Positions 54,449-62,671 of a stretch of DNA of 64,000 nt are shown one piece after another. The translations under genes were made by a program, and so were the position numbers. The DNA comes from Pseudomonas mandelii (GTDB lineage Bacteria; Pseudomonadota; Gammaproteobacteria; Pseudomonadales; Pseudomonadaceae): positions 2,062 through 66,061 of the forward strand of contig NZ_RCZA01000011.1 in assembly GCF_006438925.1 (NCBI RefSeq). The letters are read 5' to 3'. The notes under the pieces are model-generated. The model saw only the letters and a list, made by a program, of their open reading frames with translations, was not told the origin of the DNA and ran no database searches. The first letter of the stretch is position 1; each line of letters starts with the position of its first letter.

Positions 54449-54455
54449 GCCAACT

Positions 54456-55028
54456 ATGCTGAGCAAAAAGATTCGCAAATTCCTGGTGTTCGGTTGCATC
54501 GCAGCGATATTCGCGGCGGTCGGCTACTGGAACATCAGCCCGGAACGCTTCCTCGATCAGCCGGTGGCAAAGATCGATGAAACCGCGATCGACTATTACG
54601 CGATCAACGCCCACAGCGTGCAATACCTGCCGGACGGCAAACTGCAATACGAAATGACGTCCGACAAGGTTGAACACCTGAAAGCCACCGAAGTGACGCT
54701 GTTGACCAATCCCGACCTGAACATGTTCCGCGGCACCGAGTTTCCGTGGCACGTCCAGAGCGAGCACGGCGAAGTGAATCCCGACGGCACTCAGGTCGAA
54801 CTGATTGACTCGGTGCGCATCACGCGCTTCGACGAGAAAAACCGCAAGACCCTGATTACCTCCACCCGCATGACAGTGTTCCCGCAGCAGCAATATGCGC
54901 AGACCGAGCAACCCGTTAGAATCGACGGCGCTGGTGGTGTGTCGACTGGCAAGGGAATGAAAGCGTATTTGAAAGAAAGCAGGATACACCTGCTATCGAA
55001 CGTAAGAGGACAGTATGAGGCTCGTTAA
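54456..55028 (+). CDS. lptC: LPS export protein LptC
   Basis: A 190-residue bitopic protein: an N-terminal helix (FLVFGCIAAIFAAVGYW), then the periplasmic beta-jellyroll (DLNMFRGTEFPWHVQSEHGE). It links the inner-membrane LptBFG to LptA. Its 3' end overlaps the lptA start by 14 bases. Confidence 0.93.
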   Translation: MLSKKIRKFLVFGCIAAIFAAVGYWNISPERFLDQPVAKIDETAIDYYAINAHSVQYLPDGKLQYEMTSDKVEHLKATEVTLLTNPDLNMFRGTEFPWHVQSEHGEVNPDGTQVELIDSVRITRFDEKNRKTLITSTRMTVFPQQQYAQTEQPVRIDGAGGVSTGKGMKAYLKESRIHLLSNVRGQYEAR

Positions 55029-55563
55029 AACCCTCCCTATTTTGCTCGGTCTGAGCGCAGCACTGGGAAGCGTGAGCGCCTGGGCACTGCCGACCGATCA
55101 ATCGCAGCCTATCCGCATTCAGGCCGACGATGCCCAGCTGGACGACAAGAATGGCGTTGCCACCTATAAAGGTGACGTGATCATCACTCAGGGCTCGATG
55201 ATCGTTAAAGGCAACACCGTGACCATCACCCGCACGCCGACCGGCGACATCGACGTGGTGACTTCAGTGGGCAACCTCGCCTATTTCGAGCAACTGCAAA
55301 CTGCAGGCGACACCAAACCCGTTCAGGGCTGGGGCGTGACCATCCAGTACCACGCAGCGCAAAACCGCGTCGTGCTGATCGATAAGGCAAAAGTTGTCGA
55401 CAAGGACAACAACGTCACCCAAGGCGAGAAAATCGTCTATGACACGGTCAAGAAGCTTGCGAGCGCCGGTCGCGCCACGGGCAACAAGGTCACCGAGTCG
55501 CGTCCGCGCATCGACATGGTGATCCAGCCGAAGAAGAAAACCGACGAGCAAAAGGCCCAGTAA
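55015..55563 (+). CDS. lptA: LPS periplasmic bridge protein LptA
   Basis: A 182-residue exported OstA-like protein. The signal peptide ends near SAWA, followed by QPIRIQADDAQLDDKNGVA and YKGDVIITQGSM. It bridges the periplasm for LPS. The C-terminus is Lys-rich. Its last base overlaps the lptB start. Confidence 0.95.
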   Translation: MRLVKTLPILLGLSAALGSVSAWALPTDQSQPIRIQADDAQLDDKNGVATYKGDVIITQGSMIVKGNTVTITRTPTGDIDVVTSVGNLAYFEQLQTAGDTKPVQGWGVTIQYHAAQNRVVLIDKAKVVDKDNNVTQGEKIVYDTVKKLASAGRATGNKVTESRPRIDMVIQPKKKTDEQKAQ

Positions 55564-56288
55564 TGGCAACTCTGAAAGCTCAGCATCTGGCCAAGAGCTA
55601 CAAGAGCCGCCAGGTCGTGCGTGACGTCAGCCTGTCGATCGACAGCGGTCAGATCGTCGGCCTGCTGGGTCCCAACGGCGCCGGCAAGACCACCTGCTTT
55701 TACATGATTGTCGGCCTGGTGCAGGCCGATCAGGGCCGCGTACTGATTGACGACCTGGATGTCAGCCACCAGCCTATGCACGGTCGTGCGAAGGCCGGCA
55801 TCGGCTATCTTCCGCAAGAAGCATCGATCTTCCGCAAACTCTCGGTAGCCGACAACATCATGGCGATCCTCGAGACCCGCAAGGAACTCGACAAGGCCGG
55901 TCGTCGCAAAGAGCTGGAAAGCCTGCTGCAGGAATTCCACATCAGCCACATCCGCGACAACCTCGGGATGAGCCTGTCCGGTGGCGAACGCCGCCGTGTG
56001 GAAATCGCCCGAGCACTGGCTACCAACCCGAAATTCATCCTGCTCGACGAACCGTTCGCCGGCGTGGACCCGATTTCGGTGGGCGACATCAAGCAGATCA
56101 TCTATCACCTCAAGGCCAAGGGCATTGGTGTGTTGATCACTGACCACAACGTCCGTGAAACCCTGGATATCTGCGAAACCGCCTACATCGTCAACGATGG
56201 CCAGCTGATCGCCGAAGGTGACTCTGCCACCATCCTGGCCAACGACCTGGTCAAGGAAGTGTATCTGGGCCATGAGTTCCGCCTGTAA
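55563..56288 (+). CDS. lptB: LPS export ABC ATPase LptB
   Basis: A 241-residue ATPase: Walker A GPNGAGKTTCFYM, signature LSGGERRRVEIARAL, Walker B FILLDEPFAGVDP and ITDHNVRETLD. It powers LptFG. TAATG overlap with lptA. Confidence 0.97.
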   Translation: MATLKAQHLAKSYKSRQVVRDVSLSIDSGQIVGLLGPNGAGKTTCFYMIVGLVQADQGRVLIDDLDVSHQPMHGRAKAGIGYLPQEASIFRKLSVADNIMAILETRKELDKAGRRKELESLLQEFHISHIRDNLGMSLSGGERRRVEIARALATNPKFILLDEPFAGVDPISVGDIKQIIYHLKAKGIGVLITDHNVRETLDICETAYIVNDGQLIAEGDSATILANDLVKEVYLGHEFRL

Positions 56289-56366
56289 GCACTGAGGTGT
56301 CTGGCTGGTTGCTCGGGCGCTTGTCTCGATAAAAAATCAACATTTTTTTATTGTTACAGCGCTCTA

Positions 56367-56395
56367 GGCAAACGCTGCAGTTTCGGGCATATAAT
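56367..56395 (+). promoter_or_regulatory. possible promoter of rpoN
   Basis: TATAAT at 56390-56395, 78 bases before the rpoN ATG. GGCAAA 17 bp upstream is a weak -35. It lies in the 184-base gap after lptB, which also has A- and T-rich stretches around 56330-56350 that do not form a clear terminator. Confidence 0.45.
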
Positions 56396-56472
56396 TTGCT
56401 TATGTTTGGCGCTCCGGCGCCCTGTAGTGGATGGCGCATGTGCGCCGGCGAATAAGGTGTTAAGCCCCTGCC

Positions 56473-57966
56473 ATGAAACCATCGCTAGTCTTGAGAATGG
56501 GCCAGCAGCTGACGATGACACCGCAGCTGCAACAGGCCATCCGCCTGCTCCAATTGTCGACCCTGGACCTGCAACAGGAAATCCAGGAGGCCCTGGAGTC
56601 CAATCCGATGCTCGAACGCCAGGAAGAAGGCGACGACTTCGATAACGCCGACCCCTTGGCCGACAAAGCCGAACAGCAACCTAACGTCGACATTCAGGAA
56701 CCCTCCTACCAGGAAACCGCCCCGACGGTTGATAACCTCGAGGAAGGCGACTGGAACGAGCGCATCCCCAACGAACTACCCGTCGATACCGCGTGGGAAG
56801 ACGTCTACCAGACCAGCGCCAGCAGCCTGCCGAGCAACGATGACGACGAGTGGGACTTCACCACCCGGACATCGGCCGGCGAAAGCCTGCAAAGCCACCT
56901 GCTGTGGCAACTGAACCTGGCCCCTATGTCAGACACCGATCGCCTGATCGCCGTGACCCTGATCGACTGCATCAACAATCAGGGCTACCTGGACGAAACC
57001 CTCGAGGAGATTCTCGAAGCCTTCGACCCGGAACTGGACATCGAACTGGACGAAATCGAAGCCGTCCTGCACCGCATCCAGCAATTCGAACCCGCTGGCA
57101 TCGGCGCCCGCAACCTGGGCGAATGCCTGCTGCTGCAATTGCGCCAGTTGCCCGCCAAGACGCCTTGGCTGGTCGAGGCCAAACGCCTGGTCACCGATTA
57201 CATCGACCTGCTCGGCAGCCGCGATTACAGCCAGCTGATGCGTCGCATGAAGCTCAAGGAAGATGAACTGCGCCAAGTAATTGAACTGGTGCAGAGCCTC
57301 AACCCGCGCCCAGGCTCGCAAATCGAGTCCAGCGAAGCCGAATACGTCGTTCCGGACGTGATCGTACGCAAGGACAACGAGCGCTGGCTGGTGGAGCTGA
57401 ACCAGGAATCCGTGCCACGACTGCGGGTCAACGCTCAATACGCCGGTTTCGTGCGCCGCGCCGACACCAGCGCCGACAACACCTTCATGCGCAATCAGTT
57501 GCAAGAGGCCCGCTGGTTCATCAAGAGCCTGCAAAGCCGCAACGAAACCCTGATGAAAGTAGCCACTCAGATCGTCGAGCATCAGCGCGGCTTTCTTGAA
57601 TACGGCGACGAAGCCATGAAACCGCTGGTCCTGCATGACATCGCCGAAGCGGTGGGCATGCACGAGTCGACGATTTCACGGGTGACCACGCAGAAATTCA
57701 TGCATACCCCACGGGGCATATATGAACTGAAATACTTTTTCTCCAGCCACGTCAGCACCTCCGAGGGCGGTGAATGCTCGTCCACGGCGATCCGCGCGAT
57801 CATCAAAAAACTGGTTGCCGCGGAAAATCAGAAAAAGCCGTTGAGTGACAGCAAGATCGCTGGTTTACTGGAGGCACAAGGCATTCAGGTGGCTCGCCGC
57901 ACCGTCGCCAAGTACCGCGAATCTCTCGGGATCGCGCCTTCGAGCGAACGCAAGCGGTTGATGTAG
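56473..57966 (+). CDS. rpoN: RNA polymerase sigma-54 factor
   Basis: A 497-residue sigma factor. The Gln/Leu-rich activator-interaction region at residues 1-50 (RMGQQLTMTPQLQQAIRLLQ) precedes an acidic linker at 50-120. A core-binding part, a helix-turn-helix around VGMHESTISRVTTQKF, and the RpoN box ARRTVAKYRE near the end follow. It directs transcription from -24/-12 promoters with ATP-dependent activators, for nitrogen, flagellar and many other genes. Confidence 0.97.
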   Translation: MKPSLVLRMGQQLTMTPQLQQAIRLLQLSTLDLQQEIQEALESNPMLERQEEGDDFDNADPLADKAEQQPNVDIQEPSYQETAPTVDNLEEGDWNERIPNELPVDTAWEDVYQTSASSLPSNDDDEWDFTTRTSAGESLQSHLLWQLNLAPMSDTDRLIAVTLIDCINNQGYLDETLEEILEAFDPELDIELDEIEAVLHRIQQFEPAGIGARNLGECLLLQLRQLPAKTPWLVEAKRLVTDYIDLLGSRDYSQLMRRMKLKEDELRQVIELVQSLNPRPGSQIESSEAEYVVPDVIVRKDNERWLVELNQESVPRLRVNAQYAGFVRRADTSADNTFMRNQLQEARWFIKSLQSRNETLMKVATQIVEHQRGFLEYGDEAMKPLVLHDIAEAVGMHESTISRVTTQKFMHTPRGIYELKYFFSSHVSTSEGGECSSTAIRAIIKKLVAAENQKKPLSDSKIAGLLEAQGIQVARRTVAKYRESLGIAPSSERKRLM

Positions 57967-58040
57967 AGCCACGCCACAGCGTTCCAGTGGCAGGCATTTC
58001 TGCCTGCCGCTTTATGCACTGGCAACGAAGGAGAAGCTGT

Positions 58041-58349
58041 ATGCAAGTCAACATCAGTGGACACCAACTGGAAGTGACCGAACCTCTTCGCACCTACATC
58101 GGCGAAAAACTCGAACGATTAGAGAGGCATTTCGACAAGATCACCAACGTGCAGGTCACGATGACGGTCGAAAAGCTCAAGCAGAAAATCGAAGCCACGC
58201 TGCATATTCCCGGCAATGAAGTGGTCGCAAACGCGGAGCATACCGATATGTACGCGGCGATCGACGCACTGACCGACAAGCTGGATAAACAACTCAAAAA
58301 GCATAAGGAAAAGACCCAAAGCCTCCTCCAGGGCGCGACCGGTCGTTAA
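58041..58349 (+). CDS. hpf: ribosome hibernation promoting factor
   Basis: A 102-residue short HPF/YfiA protein (VNISGHQLEVTEPLRTYIGE, ANAEHTDMYAAIDALTDKL). It joins 70S ribosomes into 100S dimers in stationary phase. The ATG at 58041 has AGGAG 8 bases upstream. 74 bases after rpoN. Confidence 0.95.
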   Translation: MQVNISGHQLEVTEPLRTYIGEKLERLERHFDKITNVQVTMTVEKLKQKIEATLHIPGNEVVANAEHTDMYAAIDALTDKLDKQLKKHKEKTQSLLQGATGR

Positions 58350-58361
58350 CACTCCCAACCC

Positions 58362-58826
58362 ATGATCCGACTTGAAAGCATCCTGACCCCCGGCCGTTCC
58401 CTCGTGAACGTGCCGGGCGGCAGTAAAAAGAAAGCCCTCGAGCAAATTGCCAACCTTATCCACAAAGAAGTGCCGGATCTGGAGATGCAAGATGTCTTCG
58501 AGGCTCTGATTGCCCGTGAAAAACTCGGCTCAACCGGTTTTGGCAACGGCATCGCCATTCCCCACTGCCGCCTGAAGGGCTGCACCTCGCCCATCAGCGC
58601 CCTGATGCACCTTGATGCACCCATTGATTTCGACGCTATCGACGGCGCCCCGGTTGACCTGCTGTTCGTTTTGCTGGTCCCGGAAGCCGCTACCGATGCG
58701 CACCTGGAGTTACTGCGCCAGATCGCCAGCATGCTCGACCGCAAGGAAGTGCGCGAAAAACTGCGCAGCGCCCCGAGCAATGAAGCCTTGTATCAGGTTG
58801 TCCTGGACGAGCAAAACGGTCATTAA
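58362..58826 (+). CDS. ptsN: nitrogen PTS enzyme IIA
   Basis: A 154-residue EIIA-Ntr with the phospho-acceptor His68 in GNGIAIPHCRLKG. It receives phosphate from the NPr protein encoded by ptsO and regulates potassium, nitrogen and carbon functions. 12 bases after hpf. The rapZ start is 2 bases after its stop. Confidence 0.96.
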   Translation: MIRLESILTPGRSLVNVPGGSKKKALEQIANLIHKEVPDLEMQDVFEALIAREKLGSTGFGNGIAIPHCRLKGCTSPISALMHLDAPIDFDAIDGAPVDLLFVLLVPEAATDAHLELLRQIASMLDRKEVREKLRSAPSNEALYQVVLDEQNGH

Positions 58827-58828
58827 CC

Positions 58829-59686
58829 ATGCGCTTGATCATCGTCAGTGGCCGCTCCGGCTCAGGTAAAAGTACCGCACTCGATGTTCTCGAGGACAAC
58901 GGCTACTACTGCATCGACAACCTGCCCGCCGGTCTGCTGCCGGAACTGGCCGAACGCGCGTTAATTCACACCGAGCTGGCGCAACCGCTGGTTGCCGTAT
59001 CGATTGATGCGCGTAACTTGCCGAGTCACTTGTCGCGGTTTCCCGAACTGCTGGAAGAAGTGCGCAGCCGGCATATCCAGTGTGATGTGCTTTATCTGGA
59101 CGCCGACGAAGAAACCTTGCTCAAACGTTTCTCGGAAACCCGCCGTCGTCACCCGCTGAGCAATACCAATCGCTCGCTGGCCGAGGCCATCAACGACGAG
59201 ACCGCCCTGCTCGGGCCGATTGCCGATCTCGCCGATCTCAAAGTAAACACCACCAATCTGAACCTGTATCAGCTGCGCGATACCATCAAGCTGCGCCTGC
59301 TGAACCAGCCGGAACCCGGCACGGCGTTCCTGGTGGAGTCTTTCGGCTTCAAGCGTGGAATGCCGGTGGACGCTGATCTGGTGTTCGATGTGCGCTGCCT
59401 GCCGAACCCTTACTGGAAGCCAGAGTTGCGCGATCAATCCGGGCTCGACCAACCGGTTGCCGAGTACCTGGCGGCACAGCCGGACGTCGAAGAGATGTTC
59501 CAGGACATCTCTACCTACTTGTTCAAGTGGCTACCCCGTTTTGCCGCCAGCAACCGCGCTTATGTCACCATTGCCATTGGCTGCACCGGCGGCCATCACC
59601 GCTCCGTCTACCTGACCGAACGTCTGGGCCAGGCCCTGCAAAAATCCCTGAAGAACGTCCAGGTTCGCCACCGCGACCTCAGCTAA
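58829..59686 (+). CDS. rapZ: RNase adapter protein RapZ
   Basis: A 285-residue protein: N-terminal Walker A SGRSGSGKSTALDVLEDNGY, and C-terminal block IGCTGGHHRSVYLTERL that resembles a phosphofructokinase/RNA-binding part. In E. coli it guides RNase E to the GlmZ small RNA to tune amino-sugar synthesis. Pseudomonas lacks an obvious GlmZ, so its target here is unknown. Confidence 0.94.
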   Translation: MRLIIVSGRSGSGKSTALDVLEDNGYYCIDNLPAGLLPELAERALIHTELAQPLVAVSIDARNLPSHLSRFPELLEEVRSRHIQCDVLYLDADEETLLKRFSETRRRHPLSNTNRSLAEAINDETALLGPIADLADLKVNTTNLNLYQLRDTIKLRLLNQPEPGTAFLVESFGFKRGMPVDADLVFDVRCLPNPYWKPELRDQSGLDQPVAEYLAAQPDVEEMFQDISTYLFKWLPRFAASNRAYVTIAIGCTGGHHRSVYLTERLGQALQKSLKNVQVRHRDLS

Positions 59687-59701
59687 AGGATTCACACCGC
59701 G

Positions 59702-59977
59702 ATGCCTGCTCTGGAAATTGAAATCATCAACAAGCTGGGCCTGCATGCCCGCGCTTCTGCAAAATTCGTTGGCGTCGCCGGCGAGTTCAAGGATTGCACG
59801 ATCAGAGTAGGACGCACGCCGGAATCCACGGTCGACGGAAAAAGCATCATGGCAATGATGATGCTCGCTGCGGGCAAGGGCACCAAAATCCACCTGAGCA
59901 CCGAAGGTGAACAGGCTGATGAGGCGCTGCAGGCATTGGTGAATTTGATCAATGACTACTTCGGCGAAGGCGAGTAA
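59702..59977 (+). CDS. ptsO: nitrogen PTS phosphocarrier NPr
   Basis: A 91-residue HPr-like protein with the phosphorylation site LGLHARASAKFVG (His15) and the Ser-site helix DGKSIMAMMMLAA. It carries phosphate from EI-Ntr (PtsP, not in this window) to EIIA-Ntr. 15 bases after rapZ. Confidence 0.96.
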   Translation: MPALEIEIINKLGLHARASAKFVGVAGEFKDCTIRVGRTPESTVDGKSIMAMMMLAAGKGTKIHLSTEGEQADEALQALVNLINDYFGEGE

Positions 59978-59990
59978 CACCGCAGCCCTT

Positions 59991-60019
59991 TGTAGCAGCT
60001 GGCTTCGCCAGCTGCTACA
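59991..60019. repeat. short REP hairpin after ptsO
   Basis: Arms of 13 bp (TGTAGCAGCTGGC with complement) and a 3-base loop, 13 bases after the ptsO stop. Same GTAGCAGCTGGC type as the long repeat at 29955-30089. It probably stabilises or ends the rpoN-ptsO transcript. Confidence 0.85.
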
Positions 60020-60035
60020 TAGTCCGCGCCGTCCT

Positions 60036-60143
60036 CTAGGCCAACGCCGTATCCATCACCATCATCAAGCAAAACCCGATCAGCAACCCAAGACTTGCAA
60101 GCTTGTCGTGATCACTGTCGCGCTCAATACGAGTCTTGGTCAT
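60036..60143 (-). pseudogene. C-terminal tail of a ZIP-family metal transporter
   Basis: An open frame of 35 residues on the minus strand: a charged stretch (RIERDSDHDKLA) then one hydrophobic helix SLGLLIGFCLMMVMDTALA. This is the typical last helix of ZIP zinc/iron transporters. It overlaps the last 20 bases of fagA. In P. aeruginosa the fagA-fumC-PA4469-sodM-ZIP genes lie between ptsO and pmbA. The intervening genes are absent here, so it appears to be what survived a deletion. The frame may be translated, but it is too short to transport anything. Confidence 0.7.
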
Positions 60144-60531
60144 CAGAAAATCCTTGCACCAGTTCTATGAGAGGAATCGAGGGCTGCAACTCGCAGGTCG
60201 CCAATTGCCAGGTGTAGCTCTGCCAGCGCTTGAGGCGGCACTTGCACAGAGAGAGGCGTTCCAGATCGCGCAACGGCCGCCAGGCCTGGTCCAGACACAA
60301 GGTGCGCCAGTGCCAAGGCAGCGCGACATCGGCGGCGGTGTCGAGCAACAGACGGAAAGAAGTTTCGGCGATGGTCCAGGGAGAGGTTGCCGTGCAACAG
60401 GCGAGATAACGACCTTCGGCCAGGTAATGTTCGATCAGGCGAGGCTCGTCAGGGTCCATCGCGCAACGGATCTGGCGACTCATCCAGCGCCAGCTTTCGA
60501 GGTAAGGCTGCTCGTGCAAGGCAGAACTCAT
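60124..60531 (-). CDS. fagA: Fur-associated gene A product FagA
   Basis: A 135-residue protein with the family core YLESWRWMSRQIRCAMDPDE, YLAEGRYLACCTATSPW and LPWHWRTLCLDQAWRPLRDL. It has two Trp-rich patches and several Cys. In P. aeruginosa it is the first gene of a Fur-repressed operon with the iron-free fumarase and Mn-SOD genes. Its biochemical role is unknown. Here those partners are missing. A Fur-like box lies just upstream. Confidence 0.85.
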   Translation of the reverse strand: MSSALHEQPYLESWRWMSRQIRCAMDPDEPRLIEHYLAEGRYLACCTATSPWTIAETSFRLLLDTAADVALPWHWRTLCLDQAWRPLRDLERLSLCKCRLKRWQSYTWQLATCELQPSIPLIELVQGFSDDQDSY

Positions 60532-60546
60532 GATCCGGGCTCATTT

Positions 60547-60565
60547 GGTAATGAGAACCAAAACA
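60547..60565 (-). promoter_or_regulatory. possible Fur box of fagA
   Basis: GGTAATGAGAACCAAAACA matches the 19-bp Fur consensus at about 12 positions by eye, including the core TAATGA. It sits 16 bases upstream of the fagA ATG, where Fur repression would be expected. Confidence 0.5.
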
Positions 60566-60585
60566 ACCCAGAGAAAATCAACGCA

Positions 60586-60627
60586 CAAAAAAGGCGCGCC
60601 ACCCAACGATGGGTGGCGCGCCTTTTT
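60586..60627. terminator. bidirectional terminator between fagA and pmbA
   Basis: A perfect 13-bp stem (GGCGCGCCACCCA with complement), a 4-base loop, A6 on the left and T5 on the right. On the minus strand it closes pmbA, 17 bases after the stop. Confidence 0.92.
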
Positions 60628-60643
60628 GTGTAACGGTTAAGTG

Positions 60644-61990
60644 TTAACTGCCGGCTACCGTCATCCGCTCGATCAGCACCGAACCTGTACGAATGTTGCT
60701 GCGCAGTTCCAGGTCATTACCGACGGCAACGATCTGTTTGAACATGTCACGCATGTTGCCGGCGATGGTCACTTCCTGGACCGCAAACTGGATTTCGCCA
60801 TTCTCGACCCAGTACCCCGCCGCGCCACGGGAGTAATCGCCAGTGACCATGTTCAGGCCCTGGCCCATCAATTCAGTCACCAGCAGGCCGCGGCCCATGC
60901 GGCGCAGCAAGGCTGCCTGGTCTTCGTCGCCATGGGTGACGAACAGGTTGTGCACGCCACCCGCGTTGGCGGTGCTCGGCATCCCGAGCTTACGGCCGGA
61001 GTACGTGCCGAGAATGTACGAGACCAACTCGCCCTTTTCGACGAACGGTTTGGCGTAAGTCGCCAGGCCATCACCATCGAACGCCGAACTGCCCATGGCG
61101 CGCATCAGGTGCGGACGCTCATCGATGGTCAGCCATTCCGGGAACAGTTTCTGCCCCAGCGTGCCTTCGAGGAACGACGATTTGCGATACAGACTGCCGC
61201 CGGAAATCGCCGAAAGGAAGCTGCCGAACAAACCACCCGCCAGCTCGGCGGAAAACAGCACCGGCACCTCGCAGGTCGGCACCGGACGCGCGCCCAAACG
61301 GCTCGCCGCCCGTTGCGCGGCACGCTGGCCGATGCTCACCGGGTCGGCCAGCAAGTTGCCCTGGCGGTTCACGTCGTACCAGTAATCGCGCTGCATCTGG
61401 CCGTCGGCCTCGGCGATCATCACGCAGCTCAGGCTGTGCCGGGTCGACGCGTAACCGCCGATAAAACCGTGGCTGTTGCCGTAGACACGGCAGCCCTGAT
61501 GGGTGCTGAGGGTGGTGCCATCGGCGTTCTTGATCCGGCTGTCGGTTGCAAACGCCGCCGCTTCACAGGCCAGGGCCTGCTCGATGGCTTGCTCCGGGGT
61601 GATGTCCCATTCGTGGAACAGGTCGAAATCCTGCAGATCCTTGGCCATCAGCGCGGCGTCTGCCAAGCCCGAAGCTTCGTCTTCAGACGTGTGCTTGGCG
61701 ATGGCCAGTGCGGCGGCGACGGTTTCGCGAATCGCCTCCGGACCGCTGGCGGACGTGCTGGCCGAGCCCTTGCGCTGGCCGACGTACAAGGTGATGCCAA
61801 AGCCCTGATCGCGGTTGAATTCGACGGTTTCGACTTCACGCTGACGCACCGAGGTCGACAGGCCCTGCTCCAGGGACACCGCCACTTCACAGGCACTGGC
61901 GCCCTGGCGCTTGGCTTCAGCGATGATCTGCTCGACTTGTTCTTGCAGTGCCGGCAACGCTTGTGGGCCGACGCTTTCAACTGCACTCAT
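60644..61990 (-). CDS. pmbA: metalloprotease subunit PmbA (TldE)
   Basis: A 448-residue TldE. The ATG at 61990 follows GGAG by 6 bases. The GTG at 62002 is an alternative. It has VSLEQGLSTSVRQREVETVE, DQGFGITLYVGQRKGSAS and the C-terminal AGNMRDMFKQIVAVGND. It lacks the zinc motif and works as the partner of TldD in a heterodimeric protease that trims peptides such as microcins and CcdA. Its tldD partner lies on the same strand with yjgA between, facing the other way. Confidence 0.95.
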   Translation of the reverse strand: MSAVESVGPQALPALQEQVEQIIAEAKRQGASACEVAVSLEQGLSTSVRQREVETVEFNRDQGFGITLYVGQRKGSASTSASGPEAIRETVAAALAIAKHTSEDEASGLADAALMAKDLQDFDLFHEWDITPEQAIEQALACEAAAFATDSRIKNADGTTLSTHQGCRVYGNSHGFIGGYASTRHSLSCVMIAEADGQMQRDYWYDVNRQGNLLADPVSIGQRAAQRAASRLGARPVPTCEVPVLFSAELAGGLFGSFLSAISGGSLYRKSSFLEGTLGQKLFPEWLTIDERPHLMRAMGSSAFDGDGLATYAKPFVEKGELVSYILGTYSGRKLGMPSTANAGGVHNLFVTHGDEDQAALLRRMGRGLLVTELMGQGLNMVTGDYSRGAAGYWVENGEIQFAVQEVTIAGNMRDMFKQIVAVGNDLELRSNIRTGSVLIERMTVAGS

Positions 61991-62098
61991 GCTGTTCTCC
62001 ACTCAAATTCTGCTTTCGGCTGGGGCCTTCGAGCGACCGGGCCGGACAAGCGGCCCCCGACTGGTTATCATGGCGGCGTTTCTTTGCGGACGGCCACC

Positions 62099-62623
62099 AT
62101 GGTTGATTCTTACGACGACTCCCTCGATACGGGAGAAAAAAGCAAATCCCAGGTTAAACGCGAGCTTCATGCTCTGGTTGACCTTGGCGAGCGCCTTACA
62201 ACGCTCAAGCCTGACTTGCTGGCAAAACTGCCGTTGACCGACGCTATGCGCCGGGCCCTGGCTGATGCGCCCAAGCACACCGCGAATATCGCGCGTAAAC
62301 GGCACCTTATGTTCATCGGCAAACTGATGCGCGATCAGGACACTGACGCCATTCTGACTCTGCTCGATCAACTCGATGCCTCCACCCGGCAGTACAACGA
62401 ACGTTTCCATGGCCTGGAACGCTGGCGCGATCGCTTGATCGCGGGCGACGATGCAGTCCTGGAGAAGTTCGTGGTCGACTACCCGGAGGCTGATCGTCAG
62501 CAATTGCGCTCCCTGATCCGTCAGGCCCAGCACGAACTGGCGACCAACAAGCCACCGGCATCGAGCCGTAAAATCTTCAAGTACATCCGTGAGCTGGACG
62601 AGACTCAACGCGGTCTGCGTTAA
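62099..62623 (+). CDS. yjgA: ribosome-associated protein YjgA (DarP)
   Basis: A 174-residue helical basic/acidic protein (SKSQVKRELHALVDLGERLT, HTANIARKRHLMFIGKLMRD). It takes part in late 50S subunit assembly. It is a plus-strand gene between the minus-strand pmbA and tldD, as usual in Pseudomonas. The very long plus-strand frame before it is antisense to pmbA and not a gene. Confidence 0.93.
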   Translation: MVDSYDDSLDTGEKSKSQVKRELHALVDLGERLTTLKPDLLAKLPLTDAMRRALADAPKHTANIARKRHLMFIGKLMRDQDTDAILTLLDQLDASTRQYNERFHGLERWRDRLIAGDDAVLEKFVVDYPEADRQQLRSLIRQAQHELATNKPPASSRKIFKYIRELDETQRGLR

Positions 62624-62671
62624 GTCCCTTCTCGGGTGAGTCGCCACGCGGCTCACCCGAAGCTCCATCCC

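Noticed and set aside
60641..62098. Long plus-strand extension in front of yjgA
   Set aside because: Antisense to pmbA. The yjgA family starts at the ATG at 62099 and nothing upstream looks like a protein domain.
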